64,000 bases of DNA from M55B118 sp964501715 (GCA_964501715.1 CAZCTR010000002.1:62001-126000); one strand, 5' to 3'. Shown: positions 16,341-24,110, counted from the first letter of the stretch. Translations and numbers: made by a program. Notes: generated by a model from the sequence alone, not told the origin.

Positions 16341-16367
16341 TTAGCAGACGAATTCAAAGAGTGCTAA
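16341..16367 (+). promoter_or_regulatory. CIRCE operator (HrcA-binding site)
   Basis: TTAGCAGAC-N9-GAGTGCTAA against the consensus TTAGCACTC-N9-GAGTGCTAA: right arm perfect, left arm 7 of 9. It starts 5 nt after the -10 box, the usual place for HrcA repression of chaperonin genes. Confidence 0.88.
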
Positions 16368-16391
16368 AACAAAATTTTAGGAGGATTGCAT

Positions 16392-16673
16392 ATGTTGAAA
16401 CCCTTGCATGACAATGTCGTGCTCCAAAAGAAGGCACCTGAATCAAAAACCAAGAGCGGGATCATCCTGACCAGTGACGACCAGGATACCCCGAAGACCG
16501 CCAAGGTCGTCGCAGTAGGGCCGGGAAAGGACGATAAGTCCATGAGCGTCAAGGAAGGCGATGTCGTGGTGTATCGCTCCTTCGGCACCACCGAGGTCGA
16601 ACTCGAAGGCAATGAATACCTGATTATCGAAGAATCCGACATTCTGGCTAAAGTGGAAGGTGATGATCAATGA
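16392..16673 (+). CDS. groES: Co-chaperonin GroES
   Basis: 93 residues from ATG 16392, with AGGAGG seven nt upstream; a TTG two codons earlier is ignored. Opens MLKPLHDNVVLQKK and contains the mobile-loop stretch ESKTKSGIILTSD, and a VAVGPG turn followed by a VKEGDVVVY strand. It forms the heptameric lid of the GroEL cage. The stop overlaps the groEL start by ATGA. Controlled by CIRCE/HrcA. Confidence 0.96.
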   Translation: MLKPLHDNVVLQKKAPESKTKSGIILTSDDQDTPKTAKVVAVGPGKDDKSMSVKEGDVVVYRSFGTTEVELEGNEYLIIEESDILAKVEGDDQ

Positions 16674-18286
16674 GCAAAGACATTCTTCATTCTAAAGATG
16701 CGCGTACGCGCATGAAGAAAGGCGTCGACCGCCTGGCCGACACCATCGGTGTCACCATCGGACCGAAAGGTCGCAATGTCGTCCTTGAAAAGAGCTACGG
16801 TTCGCCGCTCATCGCGAATGACGGCGTCACCATCGCCAAGGAGATCTCACTCAAGGACCGTTATGAGAACATGGGCGCCCAACTCGTCCAGGAAGTCGCC
16901 TCCAAGACGAACGACACCGCGGGTGATGGCACCACGACCGCGACATTGCTCGCACAGAACATGATCCATAATGGCATCGTCGCCTTGGACAAGGGCGCCA
17001 ACCCCGTCTTTTTGAGGGAAGGCATCACAAAAGCGAGCAAGGCTGTGAGCGAGAAGATTCTGGAGTATTCCCGTCAGATCGAGACCGACAAGGATGTCGC
17101 GAGTGTCGCGACGGTCTCAAGCGGTAGCGAAGAGATTGGAGACATCATCGCCAAGGCCATGGACAAGGTCGGCAAGGAAGGCGTCATCACAGTCGACGAA
17201 TCCAAAGGGTTCGAAACGGAACTTGACGTGGTTGAGGGCCTGAAATATGACAAGGGATACATCAGTCCCTACATGGTCTCCGACAGGGAGAAAATGGAAG
17301 TCACGCTTGAAGACGCCTACGTGCTTGTGACTGACCAGAAAGTCTCCACCATCAAGGATGTCCTTCCTGTTCTTGAACAGGTCGTGGAGCAGAACAAACC
17401 GCTTTTCATTGTCGCGAGCGACATTGAAAATGAAGTGGTGAGCACCCTTGTCGTGAACAAGTTGCGCGGAACTTTCAACGTCGTCGCGACAAAAGCGCCA
17501 TCGTTCGGCGACAACCAAAAAGAGATGCTCACCGACATCGCATATCTCACGGGCGCGACCTTCTATTCCAAGGAGCTGGACATGGATCTGAAGGAAGCCC
17601 AGCTTGACAACCTCGGCCTCGCGAAGAAAATCATCGTGACCAAGGATTCCACCACCATTTTGGAAGGCGGAGGCACCAAGACGATGATCGACGAAAGGGT
17701 CGAAGAGATCCGCAACAAGATCGAACACGCCGATAGCGAGTATGACAAGAAACAGCTTCGTGAGCGTCTCGGCAAACTGACCAACGGTGTGGCCATGATC
17801 AAAGTCGGCGCGACCACCGAAACCGAGCTCAAGGAGAAGAAACTCCGCATCGAGGACGCCTTGAACGCCACCAAGGCCGCTGTCGAGGAAGGCATTGTCA
17901 TGGGTGGAGGCGCTGTGCTGGTTCAGGCGTACAATGCACTCAAAGACGACCTGAAAAGCGACACTGTCGATGTCCAAAAAGGCATCAACATCGTCTTGAA
18001 CGCCCTCTTGAAACCCATCTACCATATCGCCGAGAACGCGGGTTATGATGGCAATGAGATCGTAGACCAGCAGAAATCGGCGAAAACGGACATGGGCTTC
18101 GATGCCAAACGCGGAGAATGGGTCAACATGATCGACAAGGGCATCATCGACCCGACCAAAGTCACGAGAAACGCCGTTTTGAACGCTTCTTCCATCGCCG
18201 GCATGTTTGTGACCACAGAAGCCGCGGTCGTCGATTTAGACGACGAGGACGACAATGGGTCATCCATGAGTGGCGGCATGTACTGA
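16670..18286 (+). CDS. groEL: Chaperonin GroEL
   Basis: 538 residues, full family length. Clear landmarks: TIGPKGRNVVLEKSYGSPLI, NDGVTIAKEI, the ATP-site NDTAGDGTTTATLLAQ, and GGGAVLVQAYNAL near the end. The typical Gly-Met tail is reduced and acidic (DEDDNGSSMSGGMY). Forms the double-ring folding chamber with GroES. Second gene of the operon, closed by a terminator. Confidence 0.97.
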   Translation: MSKDILHSKDARTRMKKGVDRLADTIGVTIGPKGRNVVLEKSYGSPLIANDGVTIAKEISLKDRYENMGAQLVQEVASKTNDTAGDGTTTATLLAQNMIHNGIVALDKGANPVFLREGITKASKAVSEKILEYSRQIETDKDVASVATVSSGSEEIGDIIAKAMDKVGKEGVITVDESKGFETELDVVEGLKYDKGYISPYMVSDREKMEVTLEDAYVLVTDQKVSTIKDVLPVLEQVVEQNKPLFIVASDIENEVVSTLVVNKLRGTFNVVATKAPSFGDNQKEMLTDIAYLTGATFYSKELDMDLKEAQLDNLGLAKKIIVTKDSTTILEGGGTKTMIDERVEEIRNKIEHADSEYDKKQLRERLGKLTNGVAMIKVGATTETELKEKKLRIEDALNATKAAVEEGIVMGGGAVLVQAYNALKDDLKSDTVDVQKGINIVLNALLKPIYHIAENAGYDGNEIVDQQKSAKTDMGFDAKRGEWVNMIDKGIIDPTKVTRNAVLNASSIAGMFVTTEAAVVDLDDEDDNGSSMSGGMY

Positions 18287-18293
18287 CTGTCTC

Positions 18294-18325
18294 ACCCCCG
18301 TTACGGCGGGGGTTTTTTATTTTTA
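18294..18325 (+). terminator. groESL terminator
   Basis: ACCCCC / GGGGGT hairpin followed by TTTTTTATTTTTATTTTT. Confidence 0.88.
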
Positions 18326-18342
18326 TTTTTCGCATGTCTCCA

Positions 18343-18476
18343 CAAAAAAAGCCGGCCGTTTCGGCTGGCTTTCACTAAGGAGGGATCGGATCCGCTCGAT
18401 GCGGAAGATCCGGGAGGTATGAATATGTTGGCGACTGGGTCGGTGTCTGCTTGTCTCATGTGTGATGTGAGGATAC
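18343..18476 (-). ncRNA. Candidate orphan small RNA (~130 nt)
   Basis: A self-contained minus-strand transcription unit without a believable gene. Its promoter is excellent (18483-18511: TTGAAG, 17 nt, TATAAT) and it ends at a strong terminator (AAAGCCGGCCG / CGGCTGGCTTT hairpin, 18348-18372, then seven U). The product would be ~130 nt. Small local stems are possible, for example CTCA...TGAG and a GGAT/CCGC...GCGG/ATCC stem-loop. It lacks the GGAAGGAAGC hallmark of SRP RNA and does not obviously match 6S RNA or tmRNA. A short ATG frame inside has no ribosome site and runs through the terminator. The groEL gene converges on it, so it is not the leader of any gene. Confidence 0.5.
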
Positions 18477-18482
18477 AACTGA

Positions 18483-18511
18483 ATTATACACGGTTCGAAT
18501 AAATCCTTCAA
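18483..18511 (-). promoter_or_regulatory. Promoter of the candidate small RNA
   Basis: Minus strand: TTGAAG (18506-18511), 17-nt spacer, TATAAT (18483-18488). Confidence 0.65.
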
Positions 18512-18668
18512 GGTCCAGGACGTTTAAAACGTTTTCCCTTTTCCCATACACCCACACGAGCTGTCTTTGCGTGGATTTCAAGGATGCCTTCATCAGTCCT
18601 TTTTCTTCTTGAAAATATTTTTCAAGCGATCATCAAACGCTTACAATTGGGGGCTGTTTCAGAAAAAA
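18512..18668. other. Intergenic stretch with two short palindromes
   Basis: No gene seen. ACGTTT-A-AAACGT lies near 18519-18531 and CTTGAAAA-TAT-TTTTCAAG near 18609-18627; both could be operators or RNA stems, purpose unknown. Confidence 0.45.
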
Positions 18669-18687
18669 AAGCCACATAAGTGGCTTA
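18663..18687 (-). terminator. Terminator of the PH-like membrane protein gene
   Basis: AAGCCAC / GTGGCTT hairpin with eight U following on the minus strand; it overlaps the stop codon of the gene. Confidence 0.85.
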
Positions 18688-19179
18688 TTGGGTGTTCTGA
18701 GCTTTTTTCCTCGCTTCGACCAAGGTTTTTTCGAAGGCTTCCACATCATCTTTTTGAAGAAAAAGGAAGGTGGTGTATTTCCGGTGGTCCCGTCTGTCTT
18801 TGAACCTGAATATGAGCTTGCGCAGGCCGAACCAACCGTAGATTACGCTGCTCACACGGAAATCCGTGAGGTCGTTCAGGAAGAATTCACGGCTTGCATA
18901 GGTTCTCTCAAACAGGATTTTATGGTTGGTGAAAGACACCTTCAGGTTCTTTACGTTGTAATAATCCCTTGCGAAATATGCCGCCGCAAGCAAGATGCCG
19001 ATGAGATAGAATCCGACATAGTTGAGCGCGACGGATTCACCGATGAAATACCAGGTCTCCCCGCGGGTGAGCGCGTTCACCACCAGCATCGCCGCGGCGC
19101 CGCCGAAAAGGGCGTTGATGAGTGTCGCCGTTATGAGCTGGGCACGGCCGATCCAACGGCTTTCATAGTGTTTGTCCAT
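18685..19179 (-). CDS. Two-TM membrane protein with PH-like cytosolic domain, unknown function
   Basis: 164 residues with a strong ribosome site (GAGGAGGCAACC). Residues ~15-35 and ~50-70 are two membrane helices; the rest is a soluble beta-rich part (LKVSFTNHKILFERTYASREFFLNDLTDFRVSS) resembling the bacterial PH-like domains found in many small membrane proteins. The C-terminus is charged. It lies 10 nt downstream of the NYN-LOTUS gene, so the two are probably co-expressed. No function can be assigned. Confidence 0.7.
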   Translation of the reverse strand: MDKHYESRWIGRAQLITATLINALFGGAAAMLVVNALTRGETWYFIGESVALNYVGFYLIGILLAAAYFARDYYNVKNLKVSFTNHKILFERTYASREFFLNDLTDFRVSSVIYGWFGLRKLIFRFKDRRDHRKYTTFLFLQKDDVEAFEKTLVEARKKAQNTQ

Positions 19180-19189
19180 GGTTGCCTCC

Positions 19190-19975
19190 TCACTGCTTCT
19201 TGTTGCTGATGTAGGCTACTTTGTTCTCTATCTTGACATCGAATTTCTTGTTCTGCCGGAAGAATGTGAGCGGTTTGATGTTCTTGCCGTAGTTCCTTGG
19301 ATGGAAACCCGGGAATTTCTTCTGAAGCAAATCGGCGACAATGCTCCAATAGGCCCAGCCGTCATCTTCCTGGTTGGCCTCGATGATGGATTTGAGCTCC
19401 GCTTCGATCCGTTTGATCGGGGTGATGCTGCTTTGTTCCTTCTTGGCTTTCTCTTGGTCGCCATTGCCGTTTTCCTTGGGTTTCTGAGTTTTTTTCGCAG
19501 TTTTCTTCTGGGGTTTCTCGGTTTCGCCCTTGTCGTCCGCGAGCATCTTGTCGAGGTATCCGAACGCTTCGCAGGCGTTGACAAGGGAAATCGGCGTCTT
19601 GCTCTCGCCCATGCCGAAGACGAACATGTTGTCCTCTCTCAGGCGGGTGACGAGTTTTGTGAAATCAGAGTCGCTTGTGACGAGGCAGAAGCTGTTCACC
19701 TTGCCCGAATACAGAATGTCCATGGCGTCGATGATCAAAGTGAAATCCGAGACGTTCTTGCCCGATGTGTAGGCGTATTGCTGCACGGGGGTCAAGGCGA
19801 ACTCGTTCATCTTGTCCTTCCACTTCTTGAGGTTGTCGGTAGTCCAGTCACCATAGACGCGCCGGTAGTTGATCTTTCCGTATTTGTTGGCCTCATCGAT
19901 GATATATTCTATGTATTTCGGGGAGATGTTCTCCGCATCGATGAGCAGTGCGATGTTCTTGCTTTCTGTTGGCAT
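19190..19975 (-). CDS. NYN (PIN-like) domain protein with C-terminal OST-HTH/LOTUS domain
   Basis: 261 residues. Residues 1-150 are a NYN/LabA-type PIN nuclease domain, with acidic active-site candidates in IALLIDAENIS, SDFTLIIDAMDILY and CLVTSDSDFTKLV. A Lys/Glu-rich linker (~150-185, GETEKPQKKTAKKTQKP) leads to a C-terminal LOTUS domain at ~185-261 (WAYWSIVADLLQKKFPGFHPRNYG). This combination is known in bacteria and in eukaryotic germline RNA proteins. LOTUS domains bind RNA, including G-quadruplexes in reported cases. An RNA-processing or RNA-decay role is therefore likely. Good ribosome site AGAGGAATCC. Confidence 0.85.
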   Translation of the reverse strand: MPTESKNIALLIDAENISPKYIEYIIDEANKYGKINYRRVYGDWTTDNLKKWKDKMNEFALTPVQQYAYTSGKNVSDFTLIIDAMDILYSGKVNSFCLVTSDSDFTKLVTRLREDNMFVFGMGESKTPISLVNACEAFGYLDKMLADDKGETEKPQKKTAKKTQKPKENGNGDQEKAKKEQSSITPIKRIEAELKSIIEANQEDDGWAYWSIVADLLQKKFPGFHPRNYGKNIKPLTFFRQNKKFDVKIENKVAYISNKKQ

Positions 19976-19990
19976 AAGGATTCCTCTTTA

Positions 19991-20281
19991 TTATTTATAG
20001 TATAGTTGATGAAAGACCCAGGAGAGCAAGATGCCGTCATCATCATTGCCATCGTCGCTATATTGCTCGAAGATGTCGATGAAGGTCTCCCAGAATCTTA
20101 TGACCACAAGCACCATGATGATGGCGATGAATATCAAGGTCTTGATGAAACTGCGCAAGGTTGGGTTGCTGTTGTCGTCGAAAAGGATGAGGACGATGAC
20201 GACGAGATTGAGCAGGGGAACGGCCATGAGTAAAAGAAACATGAACCAGTCCAGAACGCTCAATTGGTTTTTCTGAAACAT
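19991..20281 (-). CDS. Small two-TM membrane protein, unknown
   Basis: 96 residues with an AAGGGA ribosome site. Two hydrophobic segments (WFMFLLLMAVPLLNLVVIVL at about 12-32 and LIFIAIIMVLVVIRFW at about 49-64) flank a short DDNSNP loop; an acidic stretch SDDGNDDDG precedes the C-terminus. No family recognised. It sits 15 nt from both neighbours on the same strand, between the ankyrin-like and NYN-LOTUS genes. Confidence 0.65.
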   Translation of the reverse strand: MFQKNQLSVLDWFMFLLLMAVPLLNLVVIVLILFDDNSNPTLRSFIKTLIFIAIIMVLVVIRFWETFIDIFEQYSDDGNDDDGILLSWVFHQLYYK

Positions 20282-20296
20282 GGTGACCGCTTCCCT

Positions 20297-21793
20297 TCAG
20301 TTCAAAAACCTCTGTGATTTTTTGAAGACCGGGGTGTATTGAATGTTTTCCAACGGAACCCCATAGAACCGGTGGATGTAAAACACATCGACCAAGGTCG
20401 TGTGAAGGGTGGCGCTTTTCTCCATTGACCCGTTGGGATTCAGTGTGCATATGATGTGGCCCATGCGGTTGACCGCATAGGACTCGCTTTCCAGTGTCAA
20501 CGGTGTCGCGTGCGTTTTCGCGAAAGATTGGAGGAAGGCGATGAGGTTGTCATCGACCTGGTGGAAATCAAGGCCGAGTCCCAGGGTGGTCTGGGGGTCC
20601 TGTTCGAGATTCGACCCGAACATGTCCTTGAAAGCGTTGATGTCGCCCACATCATAGCCCGAGGCTTCGAGTTCATGCATCAGGGTGTCGCGCACGACTT
20701 TCGTCTCGCATCCCACCATGGTGAGGTACGGGGCGAACACCTCGATGCCGTCCATGTAAAGAAGGCTGTAGAAATCGTCTTCCGACAGTTCGTAAAGGTC
20801 GTGTTCCTCGAGATTCGCGACCACCTTCACCACGCTCATCACATCGACCATGGACATCGGGGTCTCGCCCCTTTGCATGATGTCATAATCCTGAAGCGTG
20901 AGCCCGTGCACGTCCTTCTCGGAGAAATCGAGCAGGTCCGCGAGTTCGAGGGTGAATGAAGCGTCGCGCATGAGAATCTGATGGGGCGCCTTGAAGCCGA
21001 GTGAGGTCGGCACGTTCAAATCCCCGCCGAGCTCGTAAAGGTCGAGTATCGTCTCTGGGTGGGTGGCGTGTCGCAACGCTATATGGACAGGCGTGAGCCC
21101 GAAGCGGTTCCTGCGGTTCAAATCCCATCCGTGCTCGATCAGAAAAGCGGTGATCTCCCTGGTGGCTTTTCTGTCCTTGAGCGTGACGACGTTTTTGAAA
21201 AGGTCCGTATCCATGTAGTCATCGACGCTTCCCACTTCCCTTACAAGATACAGGAGTTCCGGGTGGGCGGAGAGCAGTTCATACATGACATCATAATCGA
21301 ATAAGAATTCATCGCCATGCCATTCTATGAGGAAGTCAAGGATGGTCTTGTCCTCCAAAGCGCGGATGAAAAGCCACTTGAGATACCCGATCGCGATGGG
21401 GTGTTTCTTGTAGAGGGCGATGAAATCATCAGCGTCCCGGAAGGAGATGACATAATCATACATCATGTACAGATGCTCATCGGAGAACTCGAATCGCTCG
21501 AGGGTGGATATCAGAAACTGCTCCCGTTCGAATAGCAACAAAATCACAAGCAGCGAAAGTTCGATGGCATTGGTGAAGTTCGTGTAGTCATACGTATCGA
21601 TGAGGTAGTCAAAGACCGCTTCGCTGTCGTAGGCGATTGCAAGCTCTATGGGGTCGAAGAGGGTCTCTTCCTCCGCATGGGGCTCATAATACCGCACGAA
21701 AGCTTCGACATCATGATTCCTTATGGCCTGGGCCCACGGGATCCATTCGAGAATCTCTTCAGAGTATATGAAATCTATATATGAATCATACAT
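20297..21793 (-). CDS. Large ankyrin-like helical protein, unknown
   Basis: 498 residues, no signal peptide or membrane helix. Residues ~210-300 hold ankyrin-like units (LNRRNRFGLTPVHIALRHAT and YELGGDLNVPTSLGFKAPHQI). The N-terminal ~200 residues look like diverged helical repeats rich in Asp, Glu and Tyr; the C-terminal ~100 may be a separate small fold (HIICTLNPNGSMEKSATLHT). Overall very acidic. Ankyrin repeats mediate protein contacts, so a scaffold or immunity-like role is conceivable but unproven. Weak ribosome site. First large gene in the uncharacterised island after the micropeptide. Confidence 0.65.
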   Translation of the reverse strand: MYDSYIDFIYSEEILEWIPWAQAIRNHDVEAFVRYYEPHAEEETLFDPIELAIAYDSEAVFDYLIDTYDYTNFTNAIELSLLVILLLFEREQFLISTLERFEFSDEHLYMMYDYVISFRDADDFIALYKKHPIAIGYLKWLFIRALEDKTILDFLIEWHGDEFLFDYDVMYELLSAHPELLYLVREVGSVDDYMDTDLFKNVVTLKDRKATREITAFLIEHGWDLNRRNRFGLTPVHIALRHATHPETILDLYELGGDLNVPTSLGFKAPHQILMRDASFTLELADLLDFSEKDVHGLTLQDYDIMQRGETPMSMVDVMSVVKVVANLEEHDLYELSEDDFYSLLYMDGIEVFAPYLTMVGCETKVVRDTLMHELEASGYDVGDINAFKDMFGSNLEQDPQTTLGLGLDFHQVDDNLIAFLQSFAKTHATPLTLESESYAVNRMGHIICTLNPNGSMEKSATLHTTLVDVFYIHRFYGVPLENIQYTPVFKKSQRFLN

Positions 21794-21808
21794 ACATTGA
21801 CACCACTT

Positions 21809-21898
21809 TCATAATCCGCTTTTGCGCCTGTTCTTGATGGTATAGACGACCACACCCACTAGCATCAGAATGAAAAAACCGAAAAAAAACCAGACCAT
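21809..21898 (-). CDS. 29-residue membrane micropeptide
   Basis: ATG at 21898, five nt after the stop of the preceding membrane protein, with GGGAG further upstream, which suggests coupled translation. The product is 29 residues: MVWFFFGFFILMLVGVVVY, then TIKNRRKSGL. It is one hydrophobic helix with a basic cytosolic tail, the standard shape of small regulatory membrane peptides. It could modulate the membrane protein encoded directly upstream. Supported by shape and position only. Confidence 0.5.
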   Translation of the reverse strand: MVWFFFGFFILMLVGVVVYTIKNRRKSGL

Positions 21899-21903
21899 GA
21901 TTT

Positions 21904-22461
21904 TCAGCGCTCCCTACCCTGAGGACCGTCCTTGTCCTCGCGAACGTTCAGCATCGATTCCAAGGCGCTGCCAAGGGCGGCTGTCTGGTTGAGGTCCTTC
22001 ATCATGCCGCTGACATTTTGCGAGGTGTGGATGCTCGCATCATCGAAGAGATAAAGGTCCTCGGCACCGAACTGGTTTGAAAAATCCGCGAACACAATGA
22101 GTTTTCTCATCAGCCTCTTGCCAAGAGTCTTGATGCCCATACTCACATAATAGATGAGGATGAAGGGGAAGAAAAGGATGAAGACCAAAACCGACAGCAA
22201 TGAAAAGTAAAACCGGAAATTCTCCCTGACGAAGAGCCTTTTCCTATAGATTTTCGCTTGCAGTGAGATGAAGAAACGAAACACGAAGGCGAACAGGCGT
22301 TCGAGAAGGTAAAAGAGCGATGTGAGGACGAAAAGAATCATGTTGATCAAATACAAAAAAGGCAGGAAAATGGTCTTTAGCACCCGCTCCTTGTTCGTGT
22401 ACTCATGATACCCGCTAAGAAGGCTGAAACTTCTCCATCCGTTCGCAAAAATCTCTTTCAT
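21904..22461 (-). CDS. Membrane protein of unknown function
   Basis: 185 residues from ATG 22461 (AAAGGACGG upstream; an earlier in-frame start at 22488 lacks a site). Two long hydrophobic regions, ~33-65 (FLPFLYLINMILFVLTSLFY) and ~85-110 (FYFSLLSVLVFILFFPFILI), are separated by a very basic loop (QAKIYRKRLFVRENF). The tail is soluble and ends in charged residues. No family recognised. First gene of the 18.6-22.5 kb minus-strand series. Confidence 0.65.
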   Translation of the reverse strand: MKEIFANGWRSFSLLSGYHEYTNKERVLKTIFLPFLYLINMILFVLTSLFYLLERLFAFVFRFFISLQAKIYRKRLFVRENFRFYFSLLSVLVFILFFPFILIYYVSMGIKTLGKRLMRKLIVFADFSNQFGAEDLYLFDDASIHTSQNVSGMMKDLNQTAALGSALESMLNVREDKDGPQGRER

Positions 22462-22504
22462 GGCTACCGTCCTTTCTGACATATACATTCTATCACAATC
22501 GTGT

Positions 22505-22542
22505 ATAAAAAACTACCCTGCGCACACGTACGCGCAGGGTAG
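22505..22542 (-). terminator. Peroxiredoxin terminator
   Basis: CTACCCTGCGC / GCGCAGGGTAG (11 bp, perfect) followed on the minus strand by six U. Confidence 0.9.
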
Positions 22543-22559
22543 AAAATAAAGGAGAACGG

Positions 22560-23252
22560 TTACTTTGTTTCCTTTTTGAAACACATGAACCAATCGAGAC
22601 AGTACATGTCCCCATCTTTCGCTTCACTGCGTGCTTTTGCGACGTCCATGGTACTGGCTGGAGGAACGATGGGATCCTCTCCGGGACGCCAGTCCGCCGG
22701 AGTGGCCACGCCATCACTGTCCGTTTTCTGTAGCGCTTGGATGATGCGCTTGATCTCGTCGAAATTCCGACCGGTGGAAAGCGGATAGTAAAGGATGGTT
22801 CGGATCTTGCCTTTCGGGTCGATCACGAATACGGCGCGTACGGCTTGTGTGTCAGACTGATGTGGTTGGATCATCCCGAACTTGTTCGCGACATCCATGG
22901 TGATGTCCTCAATCAGGGGGAATGTGACATCCATGTTCGCCATGTCCCTGAACTTGATTTTTTCGCGGATGGTCCTGAGCCAAGCGATGTGGGAGTGCAG
23001 CGAATCCACACTGAGGCCGATGAGTTCCGTGTTCATCGCCTTGAACTCATCCTGCATCTTGGCGAAAGTCATGAATTCAGTCGTGCATACGGGGGTGAAG
23101 TCCGCCGGATGACTGAAAAGAATGACCCACTTCCCTTCGTAATCCTTAGGGAAATTGATGTCCCCTTGTGTGGTCACCGCCTTGAATTCCGGCGCATCGT
23201 CGCCGATCAAAGGCATTCTTGGTACTGCGTTCTCTTTGGTTTCCTCTTCCAT
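22560..23252 (-). CDS. Peroxiredoxin, Prx6-like
   Basis: 230 residues from ATG 23252. Reduces H2O2 and organic peroxides. The peroxidatic Cys56 sits in FTPVCTTEF; the length and the extended C-terminal arm (GEDPIVPPASTMDVA) place it in the Prx6 (1-Cys) subfamily, common in archaea and anaerobes. It has two extra cysteines near the end, C218 and C224 (DMYCLDWFMCF), which could resolve the sulfenic acid as in archaeal Prx6 enzymes. It follows a PerR-like gene on the same strand, fitting peroxide control. Confidence 0.92.
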   Translation of the reverse strand: MEEETKENAVPRMPLIGDDAPEFKAVTTQGDINFPKDYEGKWVILFSHPADFTPVCTTEFMTFAKMQDEFKAMNTELIGLSVDSLHSHIAWLRTIREKIKFRDMANMDVTFPLIEDITMDVANKFGMIQPHQSDTQAVRAVFVIDPKGKIRTILYYPLSTGRNFDEIKRIIQALQKTDSDGVATPADWRPGEDPIVPPASTMDVAKARSEAKDGDMYCLDWFMCFKKETK

Positions 23253-23286
23253 TAGTCTCAACCTTTCAAAATATATTCAAACTGGA

Positions 23287-23694
23287 TCAACCGGTTTGCT
23301 GGCAGCTGGGACAGACACCATAGTACATGAGTTTGCGCTCTTCAACAGAAAAATCCGACAGCGCATCCTCGGACGCACTTTCGGGATACACCCCTTCGAT
23401 GTCGAACACCTCGCCACATTTTCGGCATTTGAAATGCGCATGGGGGTGGTCCGGAAGGTCATAGCGCAACTGGTCCTCTTCAAGGTCCAAAGTGGTGACC
23501 AGGTTTTTCTCTGAGAGAAGGTGCAGGGTGTTGTAGACGGTCGTCCTGGACAGGGTCGGGATATCCGGGGAAAGCGCCTGGTGGATATCCTCCGCGCTGG
23601 GATGGATGCGATGGTGCCTCAAGTAGTCATAGATGCTCACCCTTGTGAATGATGGACGAATGCCGTGCTCACGGAGTATTTTGCTGGTTTCCAT
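23287..23694 (-). CDS. perR: Fur-family peroxide regulator, PerR-like
   Basis: 135 residues. The winged-helix half contains RTTVYNTLHLLSEKNLV; the dimer half has HAHFKCRKC and a closing CPSCQQTG, the two CxxC of the structural zinc site. The sequence RYDLPDHPHAHF has Asp where PerR proteins use Asp for iron-based peroxide sensing, so PerR is favoured over Fur or Zur. The promoter carries a palindromic box (23706-23722), suggesting self-regulation together with the peroxiredoxin gene 35 nt downstream. Confidence 0.85.
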   Translation of the reverse strand: METSKILREHGIRPSFTRVSIYDYLRHHRIHPSAEDIHQALSPDIPTLSRTTVYNTLHLLSEKNLVTTLDLEEDQLRYDLPDHPHAHFKCRKCGEVFDIEGVYPESASEDALSDFSVEERKLMYYGVCPSCQQTG

Positions 23695-23705
23695 GGAAAC
23701 CCCTC

Positions 23706-23722
23706 CTTGTAATAGTTACAAG
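23706..23722. promoter_or_regulatory. PerR/Fur-type operator
   Basis: Perfect CTTGTAA-TAG-TTACAAG. As a 7-1-7 PerR box it reads TTGTAAT-A-GTTACAA, close to TTATAAT-N-ATTATAA. It lies between the promoter and the perR start codon. Confidence 0.75.
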
Positions 23723-23742
23723 ATTGAAATAATTACATTTTC

Positions 23743-23770
23743 ATTATACATCATCGATTCAATTTGTCAA
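23743..23770 (-). promoter_or_regulatory. perR promoter
   Basis: Minus strand: TTGACA (23765-23770), 16-nt spacer, TATAAT (23743-23748). Confidence 0.88.
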
Positions 23771-23834
23771 GTTGTGTTCTTCTTTATGTATATGAGGGGA
23801 TACGCTATAATGAAATCGAAAGGAAAGTGATAGG

Positions 23835-24110
23835 ATGCATATCAAAAAAGGGGACCGCCGTTTCTACATCGACAATGAACAAGGGGAGATCGTGGCTTAC
23901 TTGGAGTTCGGTTTCGAGGATTCTAAGACATTGATCGCGAACTCCACCTTTGTCGATCCATCCCTCAGGGGGCAAGGGGTCGCAAAAGAGCTTCTTGATG
24001 TGTTTGCGCGTTTCGCCCGGGACAATGGATACAAAGTGCGTCCGCTTTGTTCATATGTGGTCAAGGCCTTTGAAGTGAGTGACGCATATGACGACATCAA
24101 AACTTCATGA
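23835..24110 (+). CDS. Small GNAT-like N-acetyltransferase (YjdJ type)
   Basis: 91 residues, the length of the short GNAT group (COG2388). Visible: DRRFYIDNEQGEIVAYLEF, the acetyl-CoA loop RGQGVAKELLD, and PLCSYVVKAF near the end. Such proteins are minimal acetyltransferases of unknown target. A TATAAT at 23806-23811 is the likely -10 box. Divergent from perR; ended by a two-way terminator. Confidence 0.85.
   Translation: MHIKKGDRRFYIDNEQGEIVAYLEFGFEDSKTLIANSTFVDPSLRGQGVAKELLDVFARFARDNGYKVRPLCSYVVKAFEVSDAYDDIKTS

Noticed and set aside
18343..18476. Possibility that the orphan RNA is SRP RNA, 6S RNA or tmRNA
   Set aside because: No GGAAGGAAGC apical loop, too short for 6S or tmRNA, and no tRNA-like ends.
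18323..18511. 62-residue frame across the small RNA candidate
   Set aside because: Starts within the -35 region and reads through the terminator; no ribosome site.
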